DNA of 64,000 bases from the NCBI GenBank assembly GCA_041389495.1, contig JAWKRT010000004.1, positions 254,329-318,328 on the forward strand, in the 5' to 3' direction. The notes beneath the pieces were generated by a model that saw nothing but the letters and a program-made list of their open reading frames with translations, searched no databases and was not told the origin of the DNA. This stretch comes from Myxococcota bacterium (GTDB taxonomy: Bacteria; Myxococcota_A; UBA9160; UBA4427). The translations under genes were made by a program, and so were the position numbers. Each line of letters opens with the position of its first letter. Position 1 is the stretch's first letter. Below, in pieces: positions 1 through 8,227 of this stretch.

Positions 1-116
1 GTCGCGACGGCGTGGTTCGCGACCATCGCGATCGCCGCGAGCCCGCGCAGCACGTCGAGCTCGGGCCACGGCGCCGCGACCGGCACGCGCGTCGCGGATT
101 CGTCTCGTTCGGGCAC
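1..116 (-). CDS. Membrane acyltransferase-like protein, N-terminal fragment
   Basis: This gene runs off the left edge of the window. I read it from a GTG at 116 because a strong ribosome site (GGGAGGGGGC) sits directly upstream. About 38 residues are visible: a short polar leader, then a stretch containing ELDVLRGLAAIAMVANHAV. An acidic residue plus LRGLA and a His near the end of the first membrane helix are typical of integral-membrane acyltransferases (acyltransferase-3 or the DUF1624 / heparan-acetyltransferase group). Such enzymes O-acylate surface sugars, which would suit the neighbouring polysaccharide genes. The two groups cannot be told apart on so short a piece. Confidence 0.55.
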   Translation of the reverse strand, partial: MPERDESATRVPVAAPWPELDVLRGLAAIAMVANHAVA

Positions 117-316
117 GCCCCCTCCCGTTCGCGGAGCGACACGGTATCCCACGCCGCGCGTCGCACGGCGAGTCCGATCGCCCCATCGGAGGCTCCACCG
201 CCGCTCGTGAGTCACCGCGAGCGAGAAGGACGGGCGGTGTTGCCCTACGTTCGGCGCCGCGTCGGCCCGATACGGGCCGCGCGCCGCAGCGAAGCGAGCC
301 GCGGCAGGAGGAGCGC

Positions 317-1129
317 ATGTCTCGGAGCCCCTGGGATCGCATCCGTCCGATCGACGAGGACGCCATCCAGCGAGCCTTCGAGTCCGCGCAGCCGTTCCGG
401 CACTTCCACATCGACGACTTCCTCGAGCCCGCGTTCGCGCGCGAAGTCGCCGCCGCGTATCCGAGCTACGACGAAGCGCTCGCCCTCGGCCGCGAGTTCC
501 AGGCGCTGAACGAGAACCTCAAGATCCAGGTGTGCGACCGCGCGCGCTTCCCGGAGCCGATCGCCCGCCTCGAGGAGGCGCTCGCCGCGCCCGAGTGGCG
601 CGCGGCGCTGGAGCGCATCACGGGCATCCCGAAGCTCCTCGCCGACGACGAGCTCGTCGGGGGCGGCATGCACATCATGGGGTCGGGCGGCCGGCTCGAC
701 GTGCACGTCGACTTCAACCTGATCGAGAACCGCGGCCTGCACCGGCGCCTCAACATCCTCGTGTTCCTGAATCCGCGCTGGCAGGACGGGTGGGGCGGCG
801 AGCTCGAGCTGTGGGACACCGGCGTCCGGCAGCGCGGCGCGTCGTTCGTCCCGAAGTTCAACCGCTGCGCCGTGTTCCAGACGAGCGAGATCAGCTTCCA
901 CGGCGTCACGCCGCTCGTCTGCCCCGACGGCGAGACGCGGAACTCGTTCGCGGCCTACTACTACACGCGCGAGGCGCCGGCCGGCTGGGACGGCACGCGC
1001 CACACGACGATCTTCCGAGCGCGGCCCGACGAGGCGCTCCGCGGCCACGTGCTGATGCCCGCGGAGAAGGCGTGGCGGCGGGTTCGCAACCGTCTGCGCG
1101 GCCTCGTCCGCAAGTCGCCGGCACGTTAG
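317..1129 (+). CDS. 2-oxoglutarate/Fe(II)-dependent oxygenase, prolyl-4-hydroxylase-like
   Basis: A 270-residue protein with an AGGAGG ribosome site just before the ATG. The iron-binding HxD pair is His130/Asp132 (DVHVDFN), the distal His is His195 (ISFHGV) and the 2-oxoglutarate-binding Arg is Arg208 (ETRNSFAAYYYT). The core matches the prolyl-4-hydroxylase-type double-stranded beta-helix, where the enzyme hydroxylates a substrate with Fe(II), O2 and 2-oxoglutarate. The substrate cannot be read from sequence. The gene sits 30 nt upstream of a flippase gene on the same strand, so it may modify a sugar, lipid or peptide of the polysaccharide pathway. No signal peptide is seen, so it is probably cytoplasmic. 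Confidence 0.85.
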   Translation: MSRSPWDRIRPIDEDAIQRAFESAQPFRHFHIDDFLEPAFAREVAAAYPSYDEALALGREFQALNENLKIQVCDRARFPEPIARLEEALAAPEWRAALERITGIPKLLADDELVGGGMHIMGSGGRLDVHVDFNLIENRGLHRRLNILVFLNPRWQDGWGGELELWDTGVRQRGASFVPKFNRCAVFQTSEISFHGVTPLVCPDGETRNSFAAYYYTREAPAGWDGTRHTTIFRARPDEALRGHVLMPAEKAWRRVRNRLRGLVRKSPAR

Positions 1130-1159
1130 GCGCCCCCCGCCGGCCCCGGAGCCCACCGA

Positions 1160-2731
1160 ATGGCGCGCGTGACGCTCGGCCGCCTCGTCCGGAGCTCGGG
1201 GCTCGCGGGCCTCGCGCAGGTGGTGCGCGCGGCGAGCAGCATGGTGCTCACGCCCATCGTGCTCGGCGCCATCGGGCTCGAGGGCTTCGGCGTCTGGGCG
1301 CTGCTCTTCAGCCTCTCGAACTCGATCAACGTGATCGGCGTGAGCTTCGGGAACGCCTACGCGAAGTTCACGGCCGACTTCGAGGCGCGGCGCGACTTCG
1401 ATGGGCTGGCGGAGCGCGTCGGCGCCGGGCTCGTATTGATCGGCGGCGTCGCGGCCCTGGGGCTCGTCGGGCTCGCGCTCGCGAGCGAGTGGCTGCTCCG
1501 CATGAGCAGCGTTCCCGAGGCGATGCTCCCCGAGGCGCGGACCGGGTTCCTCATCGTCTGCGTCACCGTCTTCTCGATGCTGAGCATCGGGTGCGTGCGG
1601 CAGATCCTCGCCGGCCTCCAGCGCACCGACCTGAGCTCCGTCGGGCAGATCGCGACGTCGCTCGCCTACCTCGCGCTCGGCTGGACGCTCGTGCGCCGCG
1701 GCCACGGCATCGTCGGGCTCGCGGTCGCGAACCTCGCGGCCGAGCTCGCCGGCATCGCGCTCAGCTGGGTGTGGTGCCGGCGCGTGTGTCCGCAGCTCGT
1801 GCTGTCGCCGCTGCGGGCGACGCGCGCGGGGCTCCGCGAGGTCGTCGCGCTCGGCGGGCGTTTCCAGCTCGTCTTCGCGCTCAACTTCCTCAGCAACGAG
1901 GGCTTCAAGATCGCCCTCTCGAGCCTGCTCGGGCCGGCCGTGCTCGGCAGCTACGAGCTGGCGCGCCGGATGATGCGCCTGTGCCAGACCGCCGCCGGCG
2001 CCATCCACACGCCGATGATGCCCGCGTTCGCGCAGCTCCACTCGGGGGGCGAGAGCGAGCGCGCGCGGCACATGCACAACCGCGGGGCGCTCGCGCTCTT
2101 CACCGCCGCACTCGTCGCCATCGGGTTCGTCGCCGTCTTCGCCGAGCGGACGATGCTCGTGTGGACGGCCGACCCGCAGCCGCTCGCGGCCTGGACGTTC
2201 CGCGCGCTCGCCGCCGCCTACGTCTTCAAGCAGCTCTCGAGCATGGCGACCGCGAACCTGCGCGGGCGCGGTGAGTTCCGCCTCGAGATCGGCTCGATGG
2301 TGTTCTCGCTCGTCGCGCGTCTCGGGCTGATCGTGCCGCTCTACGCCTGGCTCGACTACGCGGGCTTCGTGTGGAGCGAGGCCATCGCCCACGTCGCGAC
2401 GGCGCTCGTGCTGCTCTGGCCGTACGCCGGACGCGAGGGCATCGCCCTCGGGCGCTTCTTCTGGGAGGCGGCCGCGCGCCCGACGCTGCTGCTCGCGCTC
2501 CCGCTCGCCGCGGCCTGGGCGGGCGCCCACGCGTGGCCTCTGCCGCTCGGCGACGTCGCGCCGCGCTGGCAGGCGTTCTTCGAGCTCGCGCTGTGGGGGG
2601 CGCTGTTCAGCGCTGCGTCTGCCGGGGTCGTCTGGTTCGGCCTGCTCGCGAGCGACGAGCGCGCCCGGCTCGGCCGCTCGCTCGCGCGAAGGTTCGGCCG
2701 CGGCCGGCGACCGAGCGCCGGCACCGCCTGA
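1160..2731 (+). CDS. Polysaccharide flippase, Wzx/MATE-like
   Basis: A 523-residue, strongly hydrophobic protein with roughly 12-14 predicted membrane segments. The N-terminus (SGLAGLAQVVRAASSMVLTP followed by GLEGFGVWALLFSLSNSI) looks like the O-antigen/lipopolysaccharide flippase branch of the MOP superfamily. These proteins move undecaprenyl-linked repeat units across the inner membrane. It lies among glycosyltransferase genes, which supports a role in exporting the locus's glycan repeat. Little of the family is conserved at residue level, so the assignment rests on topology, length and context. It is convergent with the glycosyltransferase at 2742-4010. Confidence 0.85.
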   Translation: MARVTLGRLVRSSGLAGLAQVVRAASSMVLTPIVLGAIGLEGFGVWALLFSLSNSINVIGVSFGNAYAKFTADFEARRDFDGLAERVGAGLVLIGGVAALGLVGLALASEWLLRMSSVPEAMLPEARTGFLIVCVTVFSMLSIGCVRQILAGLQRTDLSSVGQIATSLAYLALGWTLVRRGHGIVGLAVANLAAELAGIALSWVWCRRVCPQLVLSPLRATRAGLREVVALGGRFQLVFALNFLSNEGFKIALSSLLGPAVLGSYELARRMMRLCQTAAGAIHTPMMPAFAQLHSGGESERARHMHNRGALALFTAALVAIGFVAVFAERTMLVWTADPQPLAAWTFRALAAAYVFKQLSSMATANLRGRGEFRLEIGSMVFSLVARLGLIVPLYAWLDYAGFVWSEAIAHVATALVLLWPYAGREGIALGRFFWEAAARPTLLLALPLAAAWAGAHAWPLPLGDVAPRWQAFFELALWGALFSAASAGVVWFGLLASDERARLGRSLARRFGRGRRPSAGTA

Positions 2732-2757
2732 GCGCGGCGCGCTAGCGCGCGCCGCGC
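2732..2757. terminator. Hairpin between convergent genes
   Basis: Perfect 11-bp inverted repeat (GCGCGGCGCGC / GCGCGCCGCGC) with a 4-nt loop. It lies between the flippase stop and the stop of the minus-strand glycosyltransferase, overlapping the latter's stop codon. There is no T-tract on either side, as is common in GC-rich genomes. It probably serves both genes. Confidence 0.5.
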
Positions 2758-4010
2758 GCGGAGCCCGCGATCAGCGCCGCGAGCTTCGCCGCCTCGACGC
2801 TCGGGTCGTGCCGTGCGAGCACGGCGGCGCGGCCGGCCGCGCCGAGCGCGCGCAGCTCGTCGACGCTCGCCGAGAGCAGCGCGCGCATCGCGTCGGCGAG
2901 CGCGTCGACATCGCTCGCCGGCACGAGCCAGCCGTTGCGCCCCGGCTCGACGAGCTCCGGAATGCCCGCGATGTAGGTGCTGATGCACGGGCGGGCCATC
3001 GCCATCGCCTCCATGAGCACGGCGGGAAGGCCCTCTGCGAAGCTCGGCAGCACCATTCCGCGCGCCGTCGCCATCTGCTCGACGATCTGCTGGCTGTTCA
3101 TCCAGCCCGTGATGCGCACGCGGTCCGCGAGCCCCGCGTCGCGGATGCGCCGCTCCGACGCCTCGCGCAGGGGGCCGTCCCCGATCAACAGCAGCTCGAA
3201 GTCGAGGCCGTCGGAAGCGACGCGTCGAGCCGCCTCGAGCAGGATCGGCACCGCCTTCTCCTCGCACACGCGACCGACCCAGACGAGCCGCTTCGCATCC
3301 GCGGCGACGGGGGAGGGCTCCTGCGCCAGGAAGGCCGGGTCGGGGCCGCAGTGCACGACGCGCAGCTTCGGCCAGTGCTCGACCGGCGCGTAGATCATGC
3401 ACTGGCTCTTCGTGAACTCCGTGATGCAGACGGTGAACGCGCTGCGCACGATCTTCTCGCCGAGCGCCCAGCGCTCGGGCGCGCGGAAGATGTACGGGCC
3501 GTGGATCGTCATGCTGAACGGAACGCCCGAGAGCGCGGATGCGAGCATCGCGACCGACGCCGAGTTCTCGCCGATGTGGCAGTGCAGGTGCTCGACGCTG
3601 CGCTCGCGCAGCGCGCGCGCCAGGAAGCACGCCTCGAGGAAGTAGGCCGCCTGCCAGACGAGCGCGCGCAGGCCGGGCGCGGCCGTCCGCCACGCGAGCG
3701 CGAGCCCCGCCGCGAAGCGACGCGGCGCGCCGAGCGCGAGCGCGAGTGCGGCGAGCGGCGTCTCGAAGCGGTGGTCGGAGTAGAGGTACGTCGTCGCGGC
3801 GCGCTCGCTGCGGTGGAAGTCGGTCACCATCTGCGCGTCGTCCGCCTTGCGGATCGAGAACGTGTGGACGCGGTGGCCCATCGCGCGCAGCGCGGTGACC
3901 TCGTTGCGCACGGCCGTGTCGACGGCGCGCGGGTAGATGCTCGCGAGATAGGCGATCTCGAGCGGGGCGCCGCCGCTCGGGACGGGCTCGGCGTCGGACG
4001 TCGCGGTCAC
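2742..4010 (-). CDS. Glycosyltransferase family 4
   Basis: A 422-residue GT-B glycosyltransferase. The N-terminal half begins with LEIAYLASIYPRAVDTAVRNE, the acceptor-side fold. The C-terminal half has the GT4 donor site with an E-x7-E motif (EGLPAVLME), preceded by VWVGRVCEEKAV. These enzymes transfer sugars from nucleotide donors to growing lipid-linked glycans at the cytoplasmic face. I chose the GTG at 4010 because it overlaps the upstream gene's stop (GTGA) and begins just before the conserved region. A longer in-frame extension is possible but looks like arginine-rich non-coding sequence. The gene is third in a minus-strand trio with an epimerase and an oxidoreductase. Confidence 0.9.
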   Translation of the reverse strand: MTATSDAEPVPSGGAPLEIAYLASIYPRAVDTAVRNEVTALRAMGHRVHTFSIRKADDAQMVTDFHRSERAATTYLYSDHRFETPLAALALALGAPRRFAAGLALAWRTAAPGLRALVWQAAYFLEACFLARALRERSVEHLHCHIGENSASVAMLASALSGVPFSMTIHGPYIFRAPERWALGEKIVRSAFTVCITEFTKSQCMIYAPVEHWPKLRVVHCGPDPAFLAQEPSPVAADAKRLVWVGRVCEEKAVPILLEAARRVASDGLDFELLLIGDGPLREASERRIRDAGLADRVRITGWMNSQQIVEQMATARGMVLPSFAEGLPAVLMEAMAMARPCISTYIAGIPELVEPGRNGWLVPASDVDALADAMRALLSASVDELRALGAAGRAAVLARHDPSVEAAKLAALIAGSARGAR

Positions 4011-5035
4011 GGGCGGTGCGGCTCCTCGGGCGCGCGCGCGGCGGACGAGCGCGCGCGCGGCGGGTAGGTGCGGTCGAGGCACGTCGCGTAGTCGCCGGGC
4101 CGGTGCGCGGGCAGCAGCGCCTCGAGGCGCGCGCGCGCGTGGCGGCGCGGGCGGTAGCCCTCCGCGAAGCTGCCGCGCGCGAACAGGCTCGGCAGCTTCG
4201 CGCGCGCCCCCCACACGAGCGCGGCGACGCGCTGGACGGCGAAGGCCAGCAGGGCGACGAAGGCGTAGGGAATCGGGACGCGGCGGCCGCCGCGGCCCGA
4301 GCGCGCGACGTGGTCGCCGAGGAAGCGCCAGGCAGTGACGTCGTCGGCGTCGGTCACGTTGATCGCGCGGCCGACGGAGGCCGGGCTCTCGAGCGCGGCG
4401 CGGAACGCGTCGGCGCAGTTGTCGACGTGGGTGAGGGCGGGCCGGCGGAGCGGCCCGAAGACGAGGTGGAGCCCGCCGACGGTGCGGCCATAGGTGTCGT
4501 CCGGGCAGGGGTTTGCATCACCCCAGATGAAGCCCGGCCTGAGGATCGTGAGCTCCCACCCGAGCTCGGCCGCGCGGCGCTCGGCGAGGCGCTCCTGCCA
4601 GACCTTCGCCGACGCGTAGCCGCCGCAGTCGTACGGGCGCTCGCGCAGCGGGAGCGACTCGTCGACGACGCCGCGCGCGCGCGTCCAGTCGTACACCGAG
4701 AAGCTGCTGCACAGCACGAGGCGCCGGACGGAGCTCCGCGCCATCGCGTCGAAGAGCCGCTCCGTCGCGATCACGGTGTCGGCGAAGCGGATCGCGTCGC
4801 TTCCGGACATCGCGGCGGCGAGGTGCACGACCGCGTCGACGCCCTCGAGCGCGCGGTCGAGGTCGGCGGCGTGGCGCAGGTCGGCGACGAAGGGCTCGAT
4901 CGGCGGCGCGAGGCCGAGGGCGCGCGCGTCGCGTCCGGGGCGCACGAGCGCGCGCACGTCGTGGCCCGCGCCCGCGAGCGCCGCCGCGACGCGACGTCCC
5001 AGGAAGCCTCCCGCGCCGGTGACGAGCACCTTCAC
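4007..5035 (-). CDS. NAD-dependent epimerase/dehydratase (extended SDR)
   Basis: A 342-residue extended short-chain dehydrogenase. The Rossmann glycine motif is at the very start (VKVLVTGAGGFLGRR) and the catalytic Tyr-x3-Lys is in GGYASAKVWQE, with an upstream Ser-rich segment (LCSSFSVYD). The family interconverts or dehydrates sugar nucleotides, and some members act on sterol- or flavonoid-like substrates, so the substrate is open. A GTG start overlaps the preceding oxidoreductase's stop by 4 nt, and its own stop overlaps the next gene's GTG. This tight trio suggests co-translation. A sugar-nucleotide role is inferred from the glycosyltransferase and Gfo/Idh neighbours. Confidence 0.85.
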   Translation of the reverse strand: MKVLVTGAGGFLGRRVAAALAGAGHDVRALVRPGRDARALGLAPPIEPFVADLRHAADLDRALEGVDAVVHLAAAMSGSDAIRFADTVIATERLFDAMARSSVRRLVLCSSFSVYDWTRARGVVDESLPLRERPYDCGGYASAKVWQERLAERRAAELGWELTILRPGFIWGDANPCPDDTYGRTVGGLHLVFGPLRRPALTHVDNCADAFRAALESPASVGRAINVTDADDVTAWRFLGDHVARSGRGGRRVPIPYAFVALLAFAVQRVAALVWGARAKLPSLFARGSFAEGYRPRRHARARLEALLPAHRPGDYATCLDRTYPPRARSSAARAPEEPHRP

Positions 5036-6180
5036 GCGCGGCGCTCCGCGGCGGGCGCGGCGTCCGCGTCGCCGATGCCGTCGAGGAGATCGAACACGAG
5101 CGCACTCGTCGCGGAGATCGCAGCCGGCGCGATCGGCGGCGCCTCGCCCGATTCGAGCGCGTCGTACAGGCGCGCGAGCAGCGTCCAGAGCCCCGCGTAC
5201 GTGAGCGGACGCCCGGAGAGCTTCCGCGCGAGCCCTCCGATGGCGGACGATGCGAACGCGCGCGCCGCGTCGAGTCCGTTCGCGACGGGCTGGAGCGGCG
5301 AGGGGCCGCCGCGCACGCGCTCGACGCGCAGCAGCGGCTCGAACAGGCTCGCCTCCGCGCGCAGGCGCGTGCCGTGGACGCGCAGCGAGAAGGCGTCCGG
5401 CTGCGAGTGCGAGCTGAAGCCGAGCCACGCCGTTCCGCGCTCGGCGTCGACCTGCGCCCGCAGCTCGTCGGCCGCGAGGGCCGGGTTCGCGCTGCGCTTG
5501 CGCGCGATGCGCTGCACGCTGCGGTGGGGCCCGACGAAGGCGTGCGCGAGGTAGGCGAGGTGCGTCGCGAAGTCGAGGAAGGGGCCGCCGGGCAGCCCGG
5601 CGAACGGCGACGGGCCGTTCGGATCGGCGTGGCGACTCCCGGCGCCCGCGATGTCGACGCAGAACGTGGCCTCGACGTGCACGACGTCGCCCAGCTCGCC
5701 GCCGTGCGCGAGCGCGAGCATGCGCTGCACGGCCGGGTTGAAGAGGTAGTTGTGGTCCTCGACGAGCCAGAGCCCGCGCTCGCGCGCTGCGCGCTCGAGC
5801 GTCGCGAGATCGGCCGCGCTCGTCGCGATCGGCTTCTCGACGAACACGTGCGCACCGGCCTCGAGGGCGGCGAGCGCCAGCGGGACGTGGGAGCGGGGCG
5901 GCGTCGCGACGTGCACGACGTCGGGCGCCGCCGCCGCGAGCATGGCGGCGTGGTCGGTGTACCAGGCGGGGACGCGGAACTGGTCGGCGGTGGCCTCGGC
6001 CATCACGGCCGAGCGATCGCACACCGCGACGACCTCGGCGTTGCGCAGCGTCGCGAGGCAGGCGAGATGCTCGCGCGCGATGTAGCCCGCGCCGACGACG
6101 GCGACGCGCGCGCGCTGCGCAGCGCGCGCGCTCTCTCTGCCGCGCCCGCTCGCGCCCGCTGCCTCCGACGTCGCATCCAT
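5032..6180 (-). CDS. Gfo/Idh/MocA-family sugar oxidoreductase
   Basis: A 382-residue NAD(P)-dependent oxidoreductase. It has an N-terminal Rossmann motif (VAVVGAGYIAREHL), the family's EKP motif (VFVEKPIATS) and a C-terminal alpha/beta substrate domain. Family members oxidise or reduce sugars and sugar nucleotides; in glycan loci they often make 3-keto or 2,3-diamino sugar precursors. I started it at the ATG at 6180. The open frame extends 41 codons further upstream, but that extension looks unlike coding sequence. It is the first gene of a minus-strand trio and faces hddA across a 277-nt divergent spacer. Confidence 0.88.
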   Translation of the reverse strand: MDATSEAAGASGRGRESARAAQRARVAVVGAGYIAREHLACLATLRNAEVVAVCDRSAVMAEATADQFRVPAWYTDHAAMLAAAAPDVVHVATPPRSHVPLALAALEAGAHVFVEKPIATSAADLATLERAARERGLWLVEDHNYLFNPAVQRMLALAHGGELGDVVHVEATFCVDIAGAGSRHADPNGPSPFAGLPGGPFLDFATHLAYLAHAFVGPHRSVQRIARKRSANPALAADELRAQVDAERGTAWLGFSSHSQPDAFSLRVHGTRLRAEASLFEPLLRVERVRGGPSPLQPVANGLDAARAFASSAIGGLARKLSGRPLTYAGLWTLLARLYDALESGEAPPIAPAAISATSALVFDLLDGIGDADAAPAAERRA

Positions 6181-6335
6181 CCCTGTGTGTGGCCCCTCGC
6201 GGCGGCGATCCGCCGCAAGGCGGCTCTCTACCGGATCCCCGTCGACGCCACCAGCGCGGCGATCGCACGGCCGCGGCGCAACCCGAGGCCCGCTCGCGGC
6301 CACTCACCTCGGGTCGCGTCGCCCGGCGGTGCGCC

Positions 6336-6421
6336 GACCGGAGCCGCATCGGCGCGCGCGCGGCTCGCGCTTGAGGGCTCGCGCCGTCGGGTTCAGCCCA
6401 CGGCGACCGGAGCCGATTCGG
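6336..6421 (+). repeat. Pair of near-identical 17-bp direct repeats
   Basis: GACCGGAGCCGCATCGG at 6336-6352 and GACCGGAGCCGATTCGG at 6405-6421 differ only in the three bases before CGG. They lie in the divergent spacer, 20 nt or more upstream of the presumed hddA -10 box. They could be operator half-sites for a regulator of heptose synthesis. No function is shown. Confidence 0.4.
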
Positions 6422-6440
6422 GGACCCCGCCGCCGCGGAC

Positions 6441-6446
6441 TATGCT
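6441..6446 (+). promoter_or_regulatory. -10-like hexamer before hddA
   Basis: TATGCT lies 11 nt upstream of the hddA ATG. It belongs to a recurring TAnnCT class found just before start codons in this window. A GGGAG stretch between it and the start may still serve as a ribosome site. Confidence 0.4.
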
Positions 6447-6457
6447 CGGGAGCCAGC

Positions 6458-7444
6458 ATGATCATCTCGCAGACGCCGTACCGCATCAGCTTCGCCGGCG
6501 GTGGAACGGATCTCCCGGCCTTCTACCGCGAGGAGTACGGAGCGGTCCTGTCCACGGCGATCGATCGCCACATGTACGTCACGGTCGGCACGCGCTTCGA
6601 CTCGACGATCCGCGTCGCGTACTCGACGACGGAGGTGGTCGAGACGGCCGCGCAGCTCAAGCACACGCTCGTGCGCGAGGCGCTCGCGATCACCGACCTC
6701 GACCGCGCGCTCGAGATCACGACGATCGGCGACGTGCCCGCCGGCACCGGCATGGGCTCGTCGAGCGCGCTCGCCGTGGGCCTGCTGACGGCGCTCTATG
6801 CCTACAAGGGGCGCGCGGAGGCGCCCGAGACGCTGGCGCGACAGGCGTGCGAGATCGAGATCGACCGGCTCGGCGCGCCGATCGGAAAGCAGGACCAGTA
6901 CGCCGCCGCCTACGGCGGGCTGCAGTACATCCGCTTCAACCCCGACGAGACCGTGCACGTCGAGCCCGTGCCCGGGAGCGCCGCGATGCTCGAGGCGCTC
7001 TCCGACCACGTGCTGCTGTTCTACACGGGCGGGACGCGCGACGCGAATCAGCTGCTCTCCGAGCAGTCGCGCGCGACGGCGCGCAAGCTCGACGTCCTGC
7101 GGCGCATGCGCGACATCGCGGGCGAGCTGCGCGACGTGCTCGGCGCGAGCGACTCGCCGCGCTTCGACGTCTTCGGCGCGAAGCTCGACGAGGCGTGGGA
7201 GCTCAAGCGCTCGCTCACCGGGAGCATCTCGACGCGCACGATCGACGACTGGTACGCGCGCGGCCGGCGCGCCGGCGCGTACGGCGGGAAGCTGCTCGGC
7301 GCGGGCGGCGGCGGCTTCCTGATGCTGTTCGCGCCGCGCGACCGCCACGGCGCGATCCGCGAGGAGCTCGGCCATCCGAAGGAGCTCCCCGTGCGCTTCG
7401 ACCCGCGCGGCTCGCGCGTGATCTTCATCGGGAACCGGCGCTAG
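6458..7444 (+). CDS. hddA: D-glycero-D-manno-heptose 7-phosphate 1-kinase (GHMP kinase)
   Basis: A 328-residue GHMP-family kinase. The HddA-type N-terminus is TPYRISFAGGGTDLPAFY. The GHMP phosphate loop PAGTGMGSSSALAVG follows, and motif 3 is GAGGGGFLMLF near the C-terminus. HddA phosphorylates C1 of D,D-heptose 7-phosphate, giving the 1,7-bisphosphate that GmhB then dephosphorylates at C7. gmhA, gmhB and a HddC-type guanylyltransferase are all in the same locus, which makes the alpha/GDP branch of heptose synthesis the best reading. The ATG at 6458 begins exactly at the conserved segment; the longer upstream frame is not supported. hddC follows after 12 nt. Confidence 0.88.
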   Translation: MIISQTPYRISFAGGGTDLPAFYREEYGAVLSTAIDRHMYVTVGTRFDSTIRVAYSTTEVVETAAQLKHTLVREALAITDLDRALEITTIGDVPAGTGMGSSSALAVGLLTALYAYKGRAEAPETLARQACEIEIDRLGAPIGKQDQYAAAYGGLQYIRFNPDETVHVEPVPGSAAMLEALSDHVLLFYTGGTRDANQLLSEQSRATARKLDVLRRMRDIAGELRDVLGASDSPRFDVFGAKLDEAWELKRSLTGSISTRTIDDWYARGRRAGAYGGKLLGAGGGGFLMLFAPRDRHGAIREELGHPKELPVRFDPRGSRVIFIGNRR

Positions 7445-7456
7445 GCGACCCGACGC

Positions 7457-8227
7457 ATGGCGCGCACCCTCGTCCTCGCCGCCGGTCTGGGCACGCGGCT
7501 GCGGCCGCTCACCGACCGCGTTCCGAAGTGCCTCGTGCCGGTCGCCGGGCGGCCGCTGCTCGACTACTGGCAGGACGCGTTCGCGCGCGACGGCCTGCTC
7601 GACGCGCGCATCAACGTGCACGCCCACGCCGAGCAGGTCCGCGCGTGGGTGGCGGCGCGCAACGCCGAGGGCCCGGTGGCGTGGAGCGTCTTCGAGGAGC
7701 CGGCGCTCCTCGGCTCGGGCGGCACCCTGCGCGCGAACCTCGCGTGGCTCGAGGGCAGCGACGACGGCGTCTTCGTCGTCGTGTACGCGGACAACGCGAG
7801 TGCCGTCGACTTCCGCGCGCTGCTCGCCTTCCACCGCGAGCGCGCGGCCGAGGTCACGATGGCGCTGTTCGACGCCCCGGACCCGCGCGCCTGCGGCATC
7901 GCGACGCTCGACGCGGAGGACCGGATCGTCGACTTCGTCGAGAAGCCGAGCGCACCGGCCTCGACGCTCGCGAACGCGGGGATCTACGCGGTGTCGACGG
8001 GCGCGCTCGACGAGGCGCTCGCGAACGCAGTTCCGAAGGGCGCCGTCCTCGACCTCGGCCACGACGTGCTGCCGCGGCTCGCCGGGCGCATGCACGGCTT
8101 CCGGATCGACGGATACCATCGCGACGTCGGCACGCCCGAAGCGCTCGCGGAGATCGAGCGCGACGTGCGCGCGGGCGCACTCCGCGCGCGCGCGCAGGCG
8201 CGCACTGCGGAAGGGAGAGCACGGTGA
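7457..8227 (+). CDS. hddC: Nucleotidyltransferase, probable D-glycero-D-manno-heptose 1-phosphate guanylyltransferase
   Basis: A 256-residue sugar-1-phosphate nucleotidyltransferase. The signature LAAGLGTRLRPLTDRVPKCL is at the N-terminus, followed by the substrate segment LGSGGTLRANL and the metal-binding VYADNAS. The C-terminal YHRDVGTPEAL closes the fold, as in short mannose-1-phosphate-type guanylyltransferases. On sequence alone GDP-mannose synthesis is also possible. Its position directly behind hddA, with gmhA and gmhB nearby, favours activation of D,D-heptose 1-phosphate to GDP-heptose. Its stop overlaps the following epimerase's GTG. Confidence 0.78.
   Translation: MARTLVLAAGLGTRLRPLTDRVPKCLVPVAGRPLLDYWQDAFARDGLLDARINVHAHAEQVRAWVAARNAEGPVAWSVFEEPALLGSGGTLRANLAWLEGSDDGVFVVVYADNASAVDFRALLAFHRERAAEVTMALFDAPDPRACGIATLDAEDRIVDFVEKPSAPASTLANAGIYAVSTGALDEALANAVPKGAVLDLGHDVLPRLAGRMHGFRIDGYHRDVGTPEALAEIERDVRAGALRARAQARTAEGRAR

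Noticed and set aside
245..2530. Very long minus-strand open frame opposite the oxygenase and flippase genes
   Set aside because: Its composition is Arg/Glu/His-rich with no domain motifs. The opposite strand encodes recognisable proteins, so this is a high-GC shadow.
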